DNA of 64,000 bases from Bin87 sp964347975 (GTDB lineage Bacteria; Chloroflexota; Dehalococcoidia; Lucifugimonadales; UBA3495), in contig CAYGAY010000001.1 in the NCBI GenBank assembly GCA_964347975.1, forward strand, positions 310,001 through 374,000. Reading direction: 5' to 3'. A program made the translations under genes and the position numbers. Below the pieces are notes generated by a model. The model saw only the letters and a list, made by a program, of their open reading frames with translations. It did no database searches and was not told the origin of the DNA. Shown here piece by piece: positions 33,062-42,659 of this stretch (within the stretch, counting starts at the first letter, position 1; every line of letters begins with the position of its first letter).

Positions 33062-36000
33062 CAACACCGACAACAACCAGCCAGGCCACCATCGTACTGG
33101 TGACCACGGCAGACACCGATATCCTGACCGCCGAGCGGGCGCTCGTGAGCATGCCTTGGGGCGATTCGGTCAACGTGTATGCCTGCAATCCAGTGGCGTT
33201 GGAGGGGGAAAGCGACGCCGCTGCCCATGCCCGGGATGAACTGCTGGAGACAGTGGAAAGAGCGGGAACGGTCGTCTTGCGTTTGTTGGGCGGAAAGCGC
33301 GCTTTGGGAGACGCATTCGACCCGCTGGTTGAGACCTGCCTTGCCAACCGTATTCCGCTGATTGCCTGTCCGGGGCATCAGGAATGGGACGAAGACCTGG
33401 TAACCGCTTGCACCGCTCCGGTGGCCGAAGTGGAAACCGTTTTTTCGTATCTTATGCGCGGCGGCGTGCTTAATTTCCGCAATTTGTTCCTTTTCCTCGC
33501 TGACACCTATCTCGGGGGCGATTACGGCCACGAGGCTCCGGCTCCGATGCCCTGGCAAGGCGTTTATCACCCGGAGGTAGCGGAAGGAACCAGCGTAGCC
33601 GATTACATCGCCGGTCGCTTCAACCCGGACCGCCCTTCCATCGGCGTCCTTTTCTACCGTGCCCACTGGATGAGCGGGAATCTGGCCTTCGTTGACGACC
33701 TGATCGCACGCTTGGAACAACAAGATGTCAACGTGCTGCCGGTATTCTCTTACAGCCTCAAGCACCAACCGGAAGATGATGACGGCGACGGCGGACACAC
33801 GCTCACCGATTACATGATTAGTTCTGATGGAGCGCCCAGGGTGAATTGCATCGTCAACACCATGGGCCTGGCCATGAGCGACCTGGACCACCAACAGGGC
33901 GGCACCGGAGCCACCGTCGCTACGGGCTGGTCCCAGGAGCTGCTGGACAAACTGGACGTGCCCATCATCCAGGGCATCGTCAGCACTGGCAGCCGCTCGG
34001 AGTGGGCGGAAAGCTCCCTGGGTTTGGGGCCCATCGATACGGCGATGAATGTGGCTTTCCCCGAATTCGACGGGCGAATCATCACGGTGCCGGTGTCCTT
34101 CAAAGAGGAAACTGAGGCCGCCGCCAATGGATTGTCAGCGGGCCGGATGCAGCGTTATGTCGCGCAGCCCGACCGCATGGACTACCTGGCGCGCCTGGCT
34201 GCTCGCCATGCAGCGCTGCGCCGCAAGGCCAACGGGGAAAAGCGCATCGCCATCATCCTCAGCAACTATCCCACCAAGGATGCCCGCATCGGAAACGCCG
34301 TTGGGCTGGACACCCCGGCGTCGGCTATCAACTTGCTGAACGCGCTGAAAAACGCCGGGTATCAAGTCGAAGACATCCCCGCCGATGGCGATGAACTGGT
34401 CCAACGCATCATCGAACGGTGCAGCAACGATACCGACACGCTGACTGAAGAGCAGCTCCGGCTGGCCGCCGGCCACGTCGAGCGTCGCGACTACGCCCGT
34501 TGGTACGCGGGTTTCCCGGAATCGGTGCGGGCCGAGTTGCTGGAGGCGTGGGGCGATCCTCCGGGTCACGTGTACCGGACGGGTGATCGTTTGGCCGTCG
34601 CCGGCGTTCCTATGGGCAACGTTTTCGTGGGCCTTCAGCCGCCCCGGGGGTTCGGCGAAAATCCCATCTCCGTCTATCACAACCCTGACCTTACGCCCAC
34701 GCATCACTACATCGCCTATTACCGGTGGATCCGTGACGTTTTCCAGGCCGACGCGATGATTCACATTGGCAAACACGGCACGTTGGAATGGCTACCCGGC
34801 AAAGGCGTGGGTCTGTCGGAGGCGTGTTATCCGGAGGTAGCCCTGGACGACATTCCCCTGTTTTATCCCTTCATCGTGAACAATCCCGGCGAGGGCACCC
34901 AGGCCAAGCGCCGCACTCACGCCACCATAATAGACCATCTGATCCCGCCTATGACTACCGCTGACTCTTACGGCGACATCGCCAAGTTGGAGCAGCTTAT
35001 GGATGAACACTACCAGTGCCAGACCCTGGACCCGGCCAAGTTGCCCCCCCTGGAGGCGCAGATCTGGGAAATGGTCCAGCAGGCGGAGTTGCATCGCGAC
35101 CTGGGGGTGGACGAGCAGCCTGATGATTTTGGCGAGTTCATGCTGGAAATCGACGGGTATCTCTGCGAAATCAAGGACGCCCAGATCAAAGACGGCCTGC
35201 ACACCTTGGGTGAGCCGCCTGCATCCGAGCAGATGGTGGGCCTGTTGTGCGCTTTGACGCGCCTGGACAACGGCGCCGTCCCCAGCCTGCGGCGCGCCCT
35301 GGCCGAAGCGTTGGGTTATGACTACTACGCCCTGCTGGAAGATCCCGCCGCCACCGTCAACGGTTCCACTCCTTCGGTGCTGCGCGACGCGGAAAACGGT
35401 TCGGGCATTCGCAACGCCGGCGACGTCATCGAAGCCCTTGAATACCTGTGCCGGTCGGCGTATCAGCGTCTTTGCGAGGACGGGTTTGCGGCCCATCTCA
35501 TACCCGGGGTCGTCGCAGACACCCTGGGAAAACCCGATCCGCGCACCGAAAGCGTTCTGTCCTACGTGAGCGAGCATGTCTACCCGTCGCTGCTCCGCAC
35601 CACGGACGAGATTGACAACCTGATGCGGGGTCTGGAAGGCCGGTTTGTACCGCCGGGGCCGTCGGGCGCCCCCACACGCGGTATGGTCAACGTCCTGCCC
35701 ACCGGGCGCAATTTCTATTCCGTCGATCCTCGAGCGCTGCCGTCGCCAACCGCATGGGATGTGGGCAAGTCGCTGGGCGACGCCCTGTTGCAGAAGTACC
35801 TGGACGAAGAAGGGGGTTACCCGGAAATGGTGGGGGTGGTGGTCTGGGGCACCTCCGCCATGCGGACCCACGGCGATGACATCGCCCAGATACTCTATCT
35901 GCTTGGAGTGAAACCGGTCTGGCAGGCGGAAAGCCGCCGGGTCAGCGGCCTGGAGTTGATCCCGGTCGTGGAGCTAGGCCGCCCGCGGATCGACGTGACC

Positions 36001-36954
36001 GTCCGCATCAGCGGCTTTTTTCGGGATGCCTTCCCCAATCTCATCTATCTTATTGATCAGGCCGTTGCCCTGGCCGCCGCCCAAAGTGAATCACCCGAGG
36101 ACAACTACATCGTCAAACACGTTCGCGAAGACGCAGAACGCCGCGCCGTCGCGTCGGATGGCGAAGCCACGGAAAGCGCCGGAGATCCATCCCTGTTCCG
36201 CATCTTCGGCAGCAAGCCCGGAGCCTACGGAGCCGGTATCCTGGGTGTTCTGGACGAGCGCAATTGGGAGACCGTCCACGACCTTGCCGAGGTGTACACG
36301 TCGTGGGGCGGTTATGCCTACTCGCGTCAGGATTTCGGGGTTACAGCCCGGAACGAATTTCGAACCCGATTCGGTCAGATCGTCATCGCCGCCAAGAACC
36401 AGGACAACCGGGAGCACGACGTCTTCGACAGCGACGACTATATGCAGTACCACGGCGGCATGATCGCCACCGTGCGCTCGCTGACCGGCCGCAATCCCCG
36501 GCAGTTCTTTGGCGACAGCAGCGACCCCTCCCGCGCTCGCGTCCGGGATTTGCAGGACGAAGCGCGGCGCGTGTTCCGGAGCCGGGTGGTCAACCCCAAG
36601 TGGATGCAGTCCATGCAGCGCCACGGCTACAAAGGCGCATTCGAGCTTGCCGCCACCGTTGACTACATGTTCGGCTACGACGCCACCGCCCAGGTCATCG
36701 AAGACTGGATGTATGAGGACGTCACTGAGGAATATGTCCTGAACCCTGAAATGCAGGAGTTTTTCCGACAGAGCAACCCCTGGGCACTGCGCGGTATCGT
36801 CGAAAGGCTGTTGGAAGCGGTCCAGCGGGGCTTGTGGGAAAACCCGCCCCCGGATATGCTGGAGCAGCTGCGGCAGATGTACCTCGAATTGGAGACCGAC
36901 ATTGAGGCCCGGCAGGAAGCCGGCGCCCGCTCCAACCCCACAACCACCCCGTGA
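33058..36954 (+). CDS. cobN: Cobaltochelatase large subunit CobN
   Basis: 1,298 residues, the normal CobN/BchH size. Family regions include the N-terminal flavodoxin-like domain, HIGKHGTLEWLPGKG, PFIVNNPGEGTQAKRR and the C-terminal WGGYAYSRQDFGV. With AAA and vWA partners it inserts Co2+ into hydrogenobyrinate diamide using ATP. Here the partner is the fused chlI-chlD gene 1.8 kb downstream, and the riboswitch and CbtAB support cobalt rather than magnesium. The start shares ATGA with the tiny upstream gene. Confidence 0.95.
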   Translation: MTTPTTTSQATIVLVTTADTDILTAERALVSMPWGDSVNVYACNPVALEGESDAAAHARDELLETVERAGTVVLRLLGGKRALGDAFDPLVETCLANRIPLIACPGHQEWDEDLVTACTAPVAEVETVFSYLMRGGVLNFRNLFLFLADTYLGGDYGHEAPAPMPWQGVYHPEVAEGTSVADYIAGRFNPDRPSIGVLFYRAHWMSGNLAFVDDLIARLEQQDVNVLPVFSYSLKHQPEDDDGDGGHTLTDYMISSDGAPRVNCIVNTMGLAMSDLDHQQGGTGATVATGWSQELLDKLDVPIIQGIVSTGSRSEWAESSLGLGPIDTAMNVAFPEFDGRIITVPVSFKEETEAAANGLSAGRMQRYVAQPDRMDYLARLAARHAALRRKANGEKRIAIILSNYPTKDARIGNAVGLDTPASAINLLNALKNAGYQVEDIPADGDELVQRIIERCSNDTDTLTEEQLRLAAGHVERRDYARWYAGFPESVRAELLEAWGDPPGHVYRTGDRLAVAGVPMGNVFVGLQPPRGFGENPISVYHNPDLTPTHHYIAYYRWIRDVFQADAMIHIGKHGTLEWLPGKGVGLSEACYPEVALDDIPLFYPFIVNNPGEGTQAKRRTHATIIDHLIPPMTTADSYGDIAKLEQLMDEHYQCQTLDPAKLPPLEAQIWEMVQQAELHRDLGVDEQPDDFGEFMLEIDGYLCEIKDAQIKDGLHTLGEPPASEQMVGLLCALTRLDNGAVPSLRRALAEALGYDYYALLEDPAATVNGSTPSVLRDAENGSGIRNAGDVIEALEYLCRSAYQRLCEDGFAAHLIPGVVADTLGKPDPRTESVLSYVSEHVYPSLLRTTDEIDNLMRGLEGRFVPPGPSGAPTRGMVNVLPTGRNFYSVDPRALPSPTAWDVGKSLGDALLQKYLDEEGGYPEMVGVVVWGTSAMRTHGDDIAQILYLLGVKPVWQAESRRVSGLELIPVVELGRPRIDVTVRISGFFRDAFPNLIYLIDQAVALAAAQSESPEDNYIVKHVREDAERRAVASDGEATESAGDPSLFRIFGSKPGAYGAGILGVLDERNWETVHDLAEVYTSWGGYAYSRQDFGVTARNEFRTRFGQIVIAAKNQDNREHDVFDSDDYMQYHGGMIATVRSLTGRNPRQFFGDSSDPSRARVRDLQDEARRVFRSRVVNPKWMQSMQRHGYKGAFELAATVDYMFGYDATAQVIEDWMYEDVTEEYVLNPEMQEFFRQSNPWALRGIVERLLEAVQRGLWENPPPDMLEQLRQMYLELETDIEARQEAGARSNPTTTP

Positions 36955-36971
36955 GCCGGAGGAAGCGGCAG

Positions 36972-37382
36972 ATGAAACACGCTTTGGATTTGCTCAAAGA
37001 ACTGGCCCAGGACCCCAAGATGATGTGGGTCGTCGGTGGCGGTTCCGTAGTCAGCGAAAACCACGCCCACGGCATCAAGGAGCCGGAAGTGCATAACGGC
37101 TGGGCTACCATCGAGGCCGACAACTGGCACTTCCACCTCCAGATGGAGCGGATCGACGGCATACAGTTCGTCGAGGCCACCAGCCACGGTGATCTCAAAT
37201 CCTACTATGTTCGTTTCTCTCACGATTGGGATGAGACTTTGGTGAGATGCTATTTCCCGAATCCCTACCTGGACGACGATGAAAAGCGCACCGAGTTGCA
37301 ACCGGAAAAACTGCGCGCCTTTGAAGAGGCTCGCGACCGCTGGGTGGGCAAGGAGGACGCCCTGGTCTTCGTGGAACGCTAA
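36972..37382 (+). CDS. ChuX/HutX-like putative tetrapyrrole-binding protein
   Basis: 136 residues. The pattern WxTIEADNWHFHLQMERIDG (H53 and H55 in WHFHL), then IQFVE and a strand with SYYVRF, resembles the ChuX/HutX/HemS heme-protein fold. I chose ATG 36972, with GGAGG 9 bases upstream. It follows cobN by 17 bases inside a cobalamin-controlled operon, so it may bind a corrin or porphyrin rather than heme; that is inference. Similarity is by pattern and could be wrong. Confidence 0.5.
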   Translation: MKHALDLLKELAQDPKMMWVVGGGSVVSENHAHGIKEPEVHNGWATIEADNWHFHLQMERIDGIQFVEATSHGDLKSYYVRFSHDWDETLVRCYFPNPYLDDDEKRTELQPEKLRAFEEARDRWVGKEDALVFVER

Positions 37383-37497
37383 TTCGCGCAATAGAAAATA
37401 TCGACTGCCTGCCGGTATTGTGAATTCGACGTCGGGGTACTAAAATGCCACCGTTAATGAGACGCAAAACGTTCATCCGACCAAGAGGAGTGAAAAC

Positions 37498-37698
37498 ATG
37501 AGTATGATCAACCGCTTCTTGTCCGCTACCGACACCGCCGCTTGGGCTCCGTGGCTTGTCCTTGGCGCCATTGCCCTCTACCTGGTCGGTTACGTTGACG
37601 GCGGAGTTCACGCCGCTTCGGTGGGCGCGCCCGGCATCCTGAACACTGTGCATGAGTTCTTCCACCACGCGCGCCACGTCGCCTTCATGTGCCACTAG
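37498..37698 (+). CDS. cbtB: Cobalt transporter subunit CbtB
   Basis: 66 residues with a single transmembrane helix (WLVLGAIALYLVGYV) and the conserved His-rich end HEFFHHARHVAFMCH that marks CbtB. With CbtA it forms a predicted B12-regulated cobalt importer. GAGGAG precedes the ATG by about 8 bases. It is followed by a strong terminator-like hairpin. Confidence 0.9.
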   Translation: MSMINRFLSATDTAAWAPWLVLGAIALYLVGYVDGGVHAASVGAPGILNTVHEFFHHARHVAFMCH

Positions 37699-37708
37699 GC
37701 AACTTTCG

Positions 37709-37743
37709 CGGCCCGGCGCAAACTCGACGCCGGGCCGTCTTTT
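37709..37743 (+). terminator. Intrinsic terminator between cbtB and cbtA
   Basis: Perfect 10-bp stem CGGCCCGGCG / CGCCGGGCCG, 9-base loop, then TCTTTT. It would reduce cbtA/chlID relative to cbtB unless transcription reads through. Confidence 0.75.
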
Positions 37744-37825
37744 GAACAGTTCCGGCCCCGGTCGGAAGTATCTTTGGCAAGTTTCGCCGCGCGGACGTTC
37801 CGTGGAGCGTCAGGAGGAGTGCGCC

Positions 37826-37918
37826 GTGAATCTGCCTGAACGGTTTATCACCAGAGTCAACGGCCGAGTTGCCCGACCGATAAACCTCTTCAGCCAGAAA
37901 GTCATCGGAGGTGCATGA
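37826..37918 (+). CDS. Possible 30-residue leader/small protein before cbtA
   Basis: GTG 37826 with AGGAGG 8 bases upstream opens a frame of 30 residues ending at TGA 37916-37918, which overlaps the cbtA ATG 37915 as ATGA. The end is FSQKVIGGA. The ribosome site and coupling are the only evidence. Confidence 0.35.
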   Translation: MNLPERFITRVNGRVARPINLFSQKVIGGA

Positions 37919-38715
37919 TGACGCGCATTCTTCCCACCGCCCTCGTCATGGGCGTGATCGTAGGGCTGCTCGTAGCCGCCTACATGAATATCTTCAACGT
38001 CCCCGTTATGGAATGGGCTATCGCCTTGGAAGGCTGCGACATCGACCGGGCAGGTTGCGCCGAGCAGTTGGCAAATGCCGAGGAGGAAGAGCCACTTCCC
38101 TTGTCTTTCCTGATCAGCCTGGGCGGCCAGCGCATTGGTATGAGCCTCGGCCTGGCGGTCATCGGCATCTTGTACGGTGCTGTATTCACCGGTCTATACC
38201 ATCTGATGCGCAAGGCAACCCCCGGTTGGAGCCCCTGGTCATGGGCTGCGGTCGCGGGTCTATTGGGTTTTTGGGGTGTGTCCATGTACACCCAGATCAA
38301 ATTCCCCCTGAACCCCCCAGGGATCGGTGACGAAGGCACGCTTCTCGCCCGCCAGGGTTTCCAATTCCTCTTCATCTTTGTGTCCACTGTTTCCGTCGCT
38401 CTGGTGATTTACGGCGTCGGCGTGGCCAACCGCACTTCGGCGGCTTCAGGCCGTTGGGTTCGTTACGCCGGCATCGGCCTGGCCTATGCGGTGGTGGCGT
38501 TGCTCCTGGCGTTCGCCTTGCCTAGTGTAAGAGACGCCGCGCCGGACTGGTTGCCCCCCGAGCTAACGATAATGTTCCGCACCTTCACCGCCACTGGCCA
38601 TTTCCTCCTCTGGATGGGGATCGCCTTTGCCACCGTGGGCTATCGCTACTATCGCGAGCGGGACGTTCACGCCTATCCCCGGTCGTCCGGCGCGGCCCCC
38701 GCCACCGCGGGTTGA
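37915..38715 (+). CDS. cbtA: Cobalt transporter subunit CbtA
   Basis: 266 residues with about six membrane helices. Family signs are the first helix LVMGVIVGLLVAAYMN, FPLNPPGIGDE between helices 3 and 4, and the repeated small-residue helices. CbtA with CbtB forms a predicted cobalt uptake system. Two ATGs are adjacent: 37915 overlaps the stop of the small frame, and 37918 is better spaced (6 bases) from GGAGG. Confidence 0.85.
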   Translation: MMTRILPTALVMGVIVGLLVAAYMNIFNVPVMEWAIALEGCDIDRAGCAEQLANAEEEEPLPLSFLISLGGQRIGMSLGLAVIGILYGAVFTGLYHLMRKATPGWSPWSWAAVAGLLGFWGVSMYTQIKFPLNPPGIGDEGTLLARQGFQFLFIFVSTVSVALVIYGVGVANRTSAASGRWVRYAGIGLAYAVVALLLAFALPSVRDAAPDWLPPELTIMFRTFTATGHFLLWMGIAFATVGYRYYRERDVHAYPRSSGAAPATAG

Positions 38716-38746
38716 CGTGTCCCGACCCCATGAACTGGAAGTTTCT

Positions 38747-40816
38747 GTGACGCAACCGACCGCAGGGCGTGAGCCGCGTTTCCCCTTCACCGCCATCGTC
38801 GGGCAGACGCCGATGAAACGGGCGTTGTTGCTCAACGCCATCAACCCCCGCATCGGCGGCGTGTTGGTGCGGGGCAAGAAAGGCACCGCCAAGAGCACCG
38901 CCGTGCGTTCCCTCGCCGCCCTGTTGCCCCAGGTTCCGGTGGTGCCGGGCTGCCCGTACAGCTGCCAGCCCGGCGCGCCCCAGGAAGTATGCCAGTGGTG
39001 TCAACAGGCCGGCCGGGGCAGCGGCCCGTCAGACCGCCAAGTTCGCATCGTTGACTTGCCGGTAGGCGCTACCGAGGACCGGCTGGTAGGTTCGCTGGAC
39101 ATTGAGCAGGCCATCAAGTCCGGCGAAAAGAACTTTGAACCGGGGCTTATCGCCACCGCCCACCGGGGCATCCTCTACATCGACGAGGTGAACCTGCTCA
39201 ACGACCACCTGGTGGACGTGCTGCTGGATGCCGCCGCCATGGGTCGCAACTACGTGGAGCGAGAGGGCATCTCCGTCAGCCACGACGCGGAGTTTATGCT
39301 GGTGGGCACCATGAACCCTGAGGAGGGCGACTTACGACCGCAGTTGCTCGACCGCTTCGGCTTGGCGGTAGAGGTTGACGGCGTGTTCCAACCTGAAGAA
39401 CGCCGCGAGGTGGTCCGCCGCCGGATGTCTTTCGAGGCCAGCCCCTTCGATTTCATGGATGCCTGGGCCAACGCCGAACAGGCTGAGCGGGAGAGGCTCA
39501 TCAACAGCCAGCAGCGCCTTGCTGACGTAGTGGTGCCAGACGAAATTCTGGAGCTCATCACCGACATATGCGCCGAGTACCAGGTTGACGGCCTGCGCGG
39601 CGACATCGTGATGTACAAAACGGCCAGCACCATCGCCGCCTACGAAGGCCGCATCGTCGTTGACGTTGCAGACGTGCGAGAAGCGGCATTGATGGCCCTG
39701 CTGCACCGCCAGCGTCGCCAGCCCTTCCAGCAACCCCACCTGGTCACCGAGCAGCTGGACAATATGCTGGACGACTTCCAGAACCAGCAGCGCGACCGCG
39801 AACCATCCAGTCAGGACACCTCCTCCGACCCAGATGCCGGCGACGCTGATAGCGATAGAGAACCTGACCCGCCGGAACCTGAGGCAGAAGAACCCGCCGA
39901 TGCTGCCCTGGGCGACGAATGGTTTGAAATCGGCGACCCCTACGCTGTCCAGAACCTGCAAGTCCAGCCGCCCGACCGCCGCGCCCGACGTTCGTCCGGT
40001 CGTCGCGCCACTACCGTCAGCGACACCTCGGCCGGCCGCTACGTCGCCGCGCGGGCGCCGGAGGGCTCGGCGTCCGACCTGGCCCTTGACGCTACCCTCC
40101 GCGCCGCCGCGCCCCACCAGCAAACCCGTCGCGCCACCGCCGGCCCTGATGCGATGGCATTGTTCATTGAGCCGTGGGACGTGCGGGAAAAAGTTCGTGA
40201 AACGCACACCGGCTCGCTGATTCTGTTCGTCGTGGACGCCAGCGGTTCCATGGGGGCGCAGCGGCGCATGGTTGCCGTCAAAGGCGCGGTAATGTCCCTC
40301 CTCTTGGACGCCTATCAGCGCCGGGACCGGGTGGGCCTCATCGTTTTCCGCGGCACTGGGGCCGAACTGCTGCTGCCCCCCACCGGCAGCGTGGAGATGG
40401 CCCAGTGGCGCCTCCAGGAAATGCCCACCGGCGGACGCACCCCGTTGGCCCGCGCCCTCTACCTGGCAATGGAAACGCTGGAAACCGAGCGGCTGAAAGA
40501 CCGGGACGTGCTGCCGCTGCTGGTGCTCCTGTCCGATGGCCGGGCTAACATAACCCTGGCCGGCGAGCAGTCATCCCACTATCTAAAGCCGTCGGATGAA
40601 GTGGGAAACCTGGCTGAGCTGATGGCCGACGCCAAAATCCCGGCGGTGGTGGTGGACACCGAGCAGGATTTCATCAAGCTGGAGCTGGCCAAAGGCATCG
40701 CCGACGCCATGTCGGCTCGTTACATCAAGCTGGACGACCTGGCTGCCCAAAGCCTGGCCGATGCAGTGCGGCAACAACTGCCCGGACCGGCCGGCGAGGC
40801 CGCTGTGGTAACATGA
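38747..40816 (+). CDS. Fused ChlI-ChlD chelatase subunit (AAA + vWA)
   Basis: 689 residues. AAA domain (about 5-340): FPFTAIVGQ, Walker A GKKGTAKST, the Cys-bearing insertion near CPYSCQPG, Walker B ILYIDEVNLL and LDRFGLAVEV. An Asp/Glu/Pro-rich linker follows, then a vWA domain with MIDAS residues DASGS and later GGRTP. In Mg and Co chelatases these parts are the I and D (or CobS/CobT) subunits; here they are one chain. I chose GTG 38747, with GGAAG 7 bases upstream; a GTG at 38717 is alternative. It is the likely partner of CobN. Confidence 0.9.
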   Translation: MTQPTAGREPRFPFTAIVGQTPMKRALLLNAINPRIGGVLVRGKKGTAKSTAVRSLAALLPQVPVVPGCPYSCQPGAPQEVCQWCQQAGRGSGPSDRQVRIVDLPVGATEDRLVGSLDIEQAIKSGEKNFEPGLIATAHRGILYIDEVNLLNDHLVDVLLDAAAMGRNYVEREGISVSHDAEFMLVGTMNPEEGDLRPQLLDRFGLAVEVDGVFQPEERREVVRRRMSFEASPFDFMDAWANAEQAERERLINSQQRLADVVVPDEILELITDICAEYQVDGLRGDIVMYKTASTIAAYEGRIVVDVADVREAALMALLHRQRRQPFQQPHLVTEQLDNMLDDFQNQQRDREPSSQDTSSDPDAGDADSDREPDPPEPEAEEPADAALGDEWFEIGDPYAVQNLQVQPPDRRARRSSGRRATTVSDTSAGRYVAARAPEGSASDLALDATLRAAAPHQQTRRATAGPDAMALFIEPWDVREKVRETHTGSLILFVVDASGSMGAQRRMVAVKGAVMSLLLDAYQRRDRVGLIVFRGTGAELLLPPTGSVEMAQWRLQEMPTGGRTPLARALYLAMETLETERLKDRDVLPLLVLLSDGRANITLAGEQSSHYLKPSDEVGNLAELMADAKIPAVVVDTEQDFIKLELAKGIADAMSARYIKLDDLAAQSLADAVRQQLPGPAGEAAVVT

Positions 40817-40847
40817 TTGCGATCCCATTTTGACCGCGAGGTTCACC

Positions 40848-42182
40848 ATGCCGCGCACCATGCCATACGCCGATATGGATAAGATACTGTCCCTGTCCAA
40901 GCGACGGGGTTTCGTCTTCCAGTCCAGCGAGGTGTACGGCGGCCTCGGATCAACTTGGGACTATGGGCCGTTGGGGGTCGAACTAAAGCGCAACGTCAAG
41001 GAAGCCTGGTGGCGTTCCGTGGTCAGCGAGCGTGATGACGTGGTGGGCCTGGACGCCGCCATCCTGATGCACCCCCGGGTCTGGGAAGCCAGCGGCCATG
41101 TTGAAAACTTTTCCGACCCGCTGGTGGAATGTCGCCAATGCCACCGCCGTTTCCGTCAAGACCAGTTGGAAACCGGCGACTGCCCCGAGTGCGGCGGCGA
41201 TTTCACCGAACCCCGCCGTTTCAACCTGATGTTCCGCACTTTCATGGGGCCGGTTGAAGATTCCAGCGCCGAAGTGTTCCTCCGGCCCGAAACCGCCCAG
41301 GGCATTTTCGTCAACTTTGAGAACGTGCGCGTCGCCACCCGCAAGAAGCTGCCCTTCGGCATTGCCCAGATTGGCAAAGCCTTCCGCAACGAAATCACCC
41401 CCGGCAACTTCACCTTCCGCACCCGCGAATTTGAGCAGATGGAGATTGAGTTTTTCGTCAAGCCGGGCACCGATGACCAATGGCTGCAGCAGTGGGTGCA
41501 GGAACGTTTCAACTGGTACGTGCGCTACGGCATCCGGGCCGAAAACCTGCGCTTGCGCGAACACGCCGGCGACGAGTTGGCCCACTACGCCAAGGCCACC
41601 TACGACATCGAATATCGCTTCCCCTGGGGCTGGGGCGAACTGGAGGGCATCGCCGACCGCACTGACTTTGACCTGGGCCGCCATACGCAGTACAGCGGCG
41701 AGGATTTGTCCTACTTCGACGACGACACCCGCGAGCGTTACGTGCCCTACGTCATCGAACCCTCCGGCGGCGTTGACCGGGCCACGCTGGCCTTCTGGCT
41801 GGACAGCTATGACGAGGAACCCGACGGCCCGGATCCCACGTCCAATAACACCCGCACCGTCCTGCACTTCCACCGCGCCCTGGCCCCGGTGACGGTGGCC
41901 GTCCTGCCGTTGAGCCGCAACCAGCGTCTGCTGCCCACCGCCCGGCAGGTGTACGACCTGGTGCGCCGCCGCTTCACCAGCCAGTTCGACGACGCCCAGA
42001 GCATCGGCCGCCGCTACCGCCGCCAGGACGAAATCGGCACGCCCTACTGCGTAACTGTCGATTTCGACACCCTGGACGACCACGCCGTAACCATCCGCGA
42101 CCGCGACACCATGGCCCAGGAGCGCATCCCTGTCAGCCGCCTGCTGGACGTGCTCCAAGACCGCTACGAACACGGGTGGTAG
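40848..42182 (+). CDS. glyS: Glycyl-tRNA synthetase (dimeric type)
   Basis: 444 residues of class II fold: start region FVFQSSEVYGGLGSTWDYGPLG, a zinc-ribbon-like insertion (CRQC ... CPEC), FRNEITPG and a C-terminal anticodon-binding domain ending near LQDRYEHGW. This is the alpha2-type GlyRS. I chose ATG 40848, with GAGG six bases upstream; the frame opens earlier at TTG 40830. It starts 31 bases after the chelatase gene. Confidence 0.95.
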   Translation: MPRTMPYADMDKILSLSKRRGFVFQSSEVYGGLGSTWDYGPLGVELKRNVKEAWWRSVVSERDDVVGLDAAILMHPRVWEASGHVENFSDPLVECRQCHRRFRQDQLETGDCPECGGDFTEPRRFNLMFRTFMGPVEDSSAEVFLRPETAQGIFVNFENVRVATRKKLPFGIAQIGKAFRNEITPGNFTFRTREFEQMEIEFFVKPGTDDQWLQQWVQERFNWYVRYGIRAENLRLREHAGDELAHYAKATYDIEYRFPWGWGELEGIADRTDFDLGRHTQYSGEDLSYFDDDTRERYVPYVIEPSGGVDRATLAFWLDSYDEEPDGPDPTSNNTRTVLHFHRALAPVTVAVLPLSRNQRLLPTARQVYDLVRRRFTSQFDDAQSIGRRYRRQDEIGTPYCVTVDFDTLDDHAVTIRDRDTMAQERIPVSRLLDVLQDRYEHGW

Positions 42183-42200
42183 CAGAGAGGAACAATAAAT

Positions 42201-42659
42201 ATGCCGCCCCGAATGCGCCGCGCAGAAGCTCCCGCCCGTCGGGATGCCCGCATCCGCAAACATCTGGCCCAAGCCCGCGAATACTGGTCAAAATGGCCGG
42301 CCCATCTGGCCGAAGGCGACCTGTGCCAGGCCGGCGAAAAGGGCTGGGGCGCCGTAGCCCAGCTCACCAAAGCGGTGGCGACGCTACGCAGCTGGGAGCA
42401 TTACGACCACGTGGCGATACAGGAGGCCGTCACCGCCTTGATGGGGGAATTGCCCCATCAAGCGGCGGCGATTGACCGGGGGTTGAGCGCCGCCGAGCGC
42501 TTGCACGGCAATTTCTACGAAGTCTTTATGACCGCCGAGCGCGCCGAATTCGCCCTTGCCGAAGTAAGGCCGCTACTGGACATACTGTGGGAATTGCTCC
42601 CCGCCGAATACACCGGCGGCGCGTCCTTTGCCCAGTGGGTTGCGCAGGAACCATTATGA
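42201..42659 (+). CDS. HEPN/PaREP1-like protein coupled to a DNA methyltransferase
   Basis: 152 residues, all helical, with the pattern LAQAREYWSK...LAEGDLCQAGEKGWGAVAQL, the same A-E-G-D-x-x-x-A-x-E-K-x-W signature as the genes at 7684, 46618 and 46985. No clear HEPN RNase motif (Rx4-6H) was found, though R and H residues are present. The TGA overlaps the methyltransferase start as ATGA (42656-42659), so the two are probably translated together. GAGAGGA precedes the ATG. Its job is unknown. Confidence 0.55.
   Translation: MPPRMRRAEAPARRDARIRKHLAQAREYWSKWPAHLAEGDLCQAGEKGWGAVAQLTKAVATLRSWEHYDHVAIQEAVTALMGELPHQAAAIDRGLSAAERLHGNFYEVFMTAERAEFALAEVRPLLDILWELLPAEYTGGASFAQWVAQEPL

Noticed and set aside
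40983..42272. A 429-codon open frame antisense to the glycyl-tRNA synthetase
   Set aside because: Mirror of a well-supported gene with no own ribosome site or domain.
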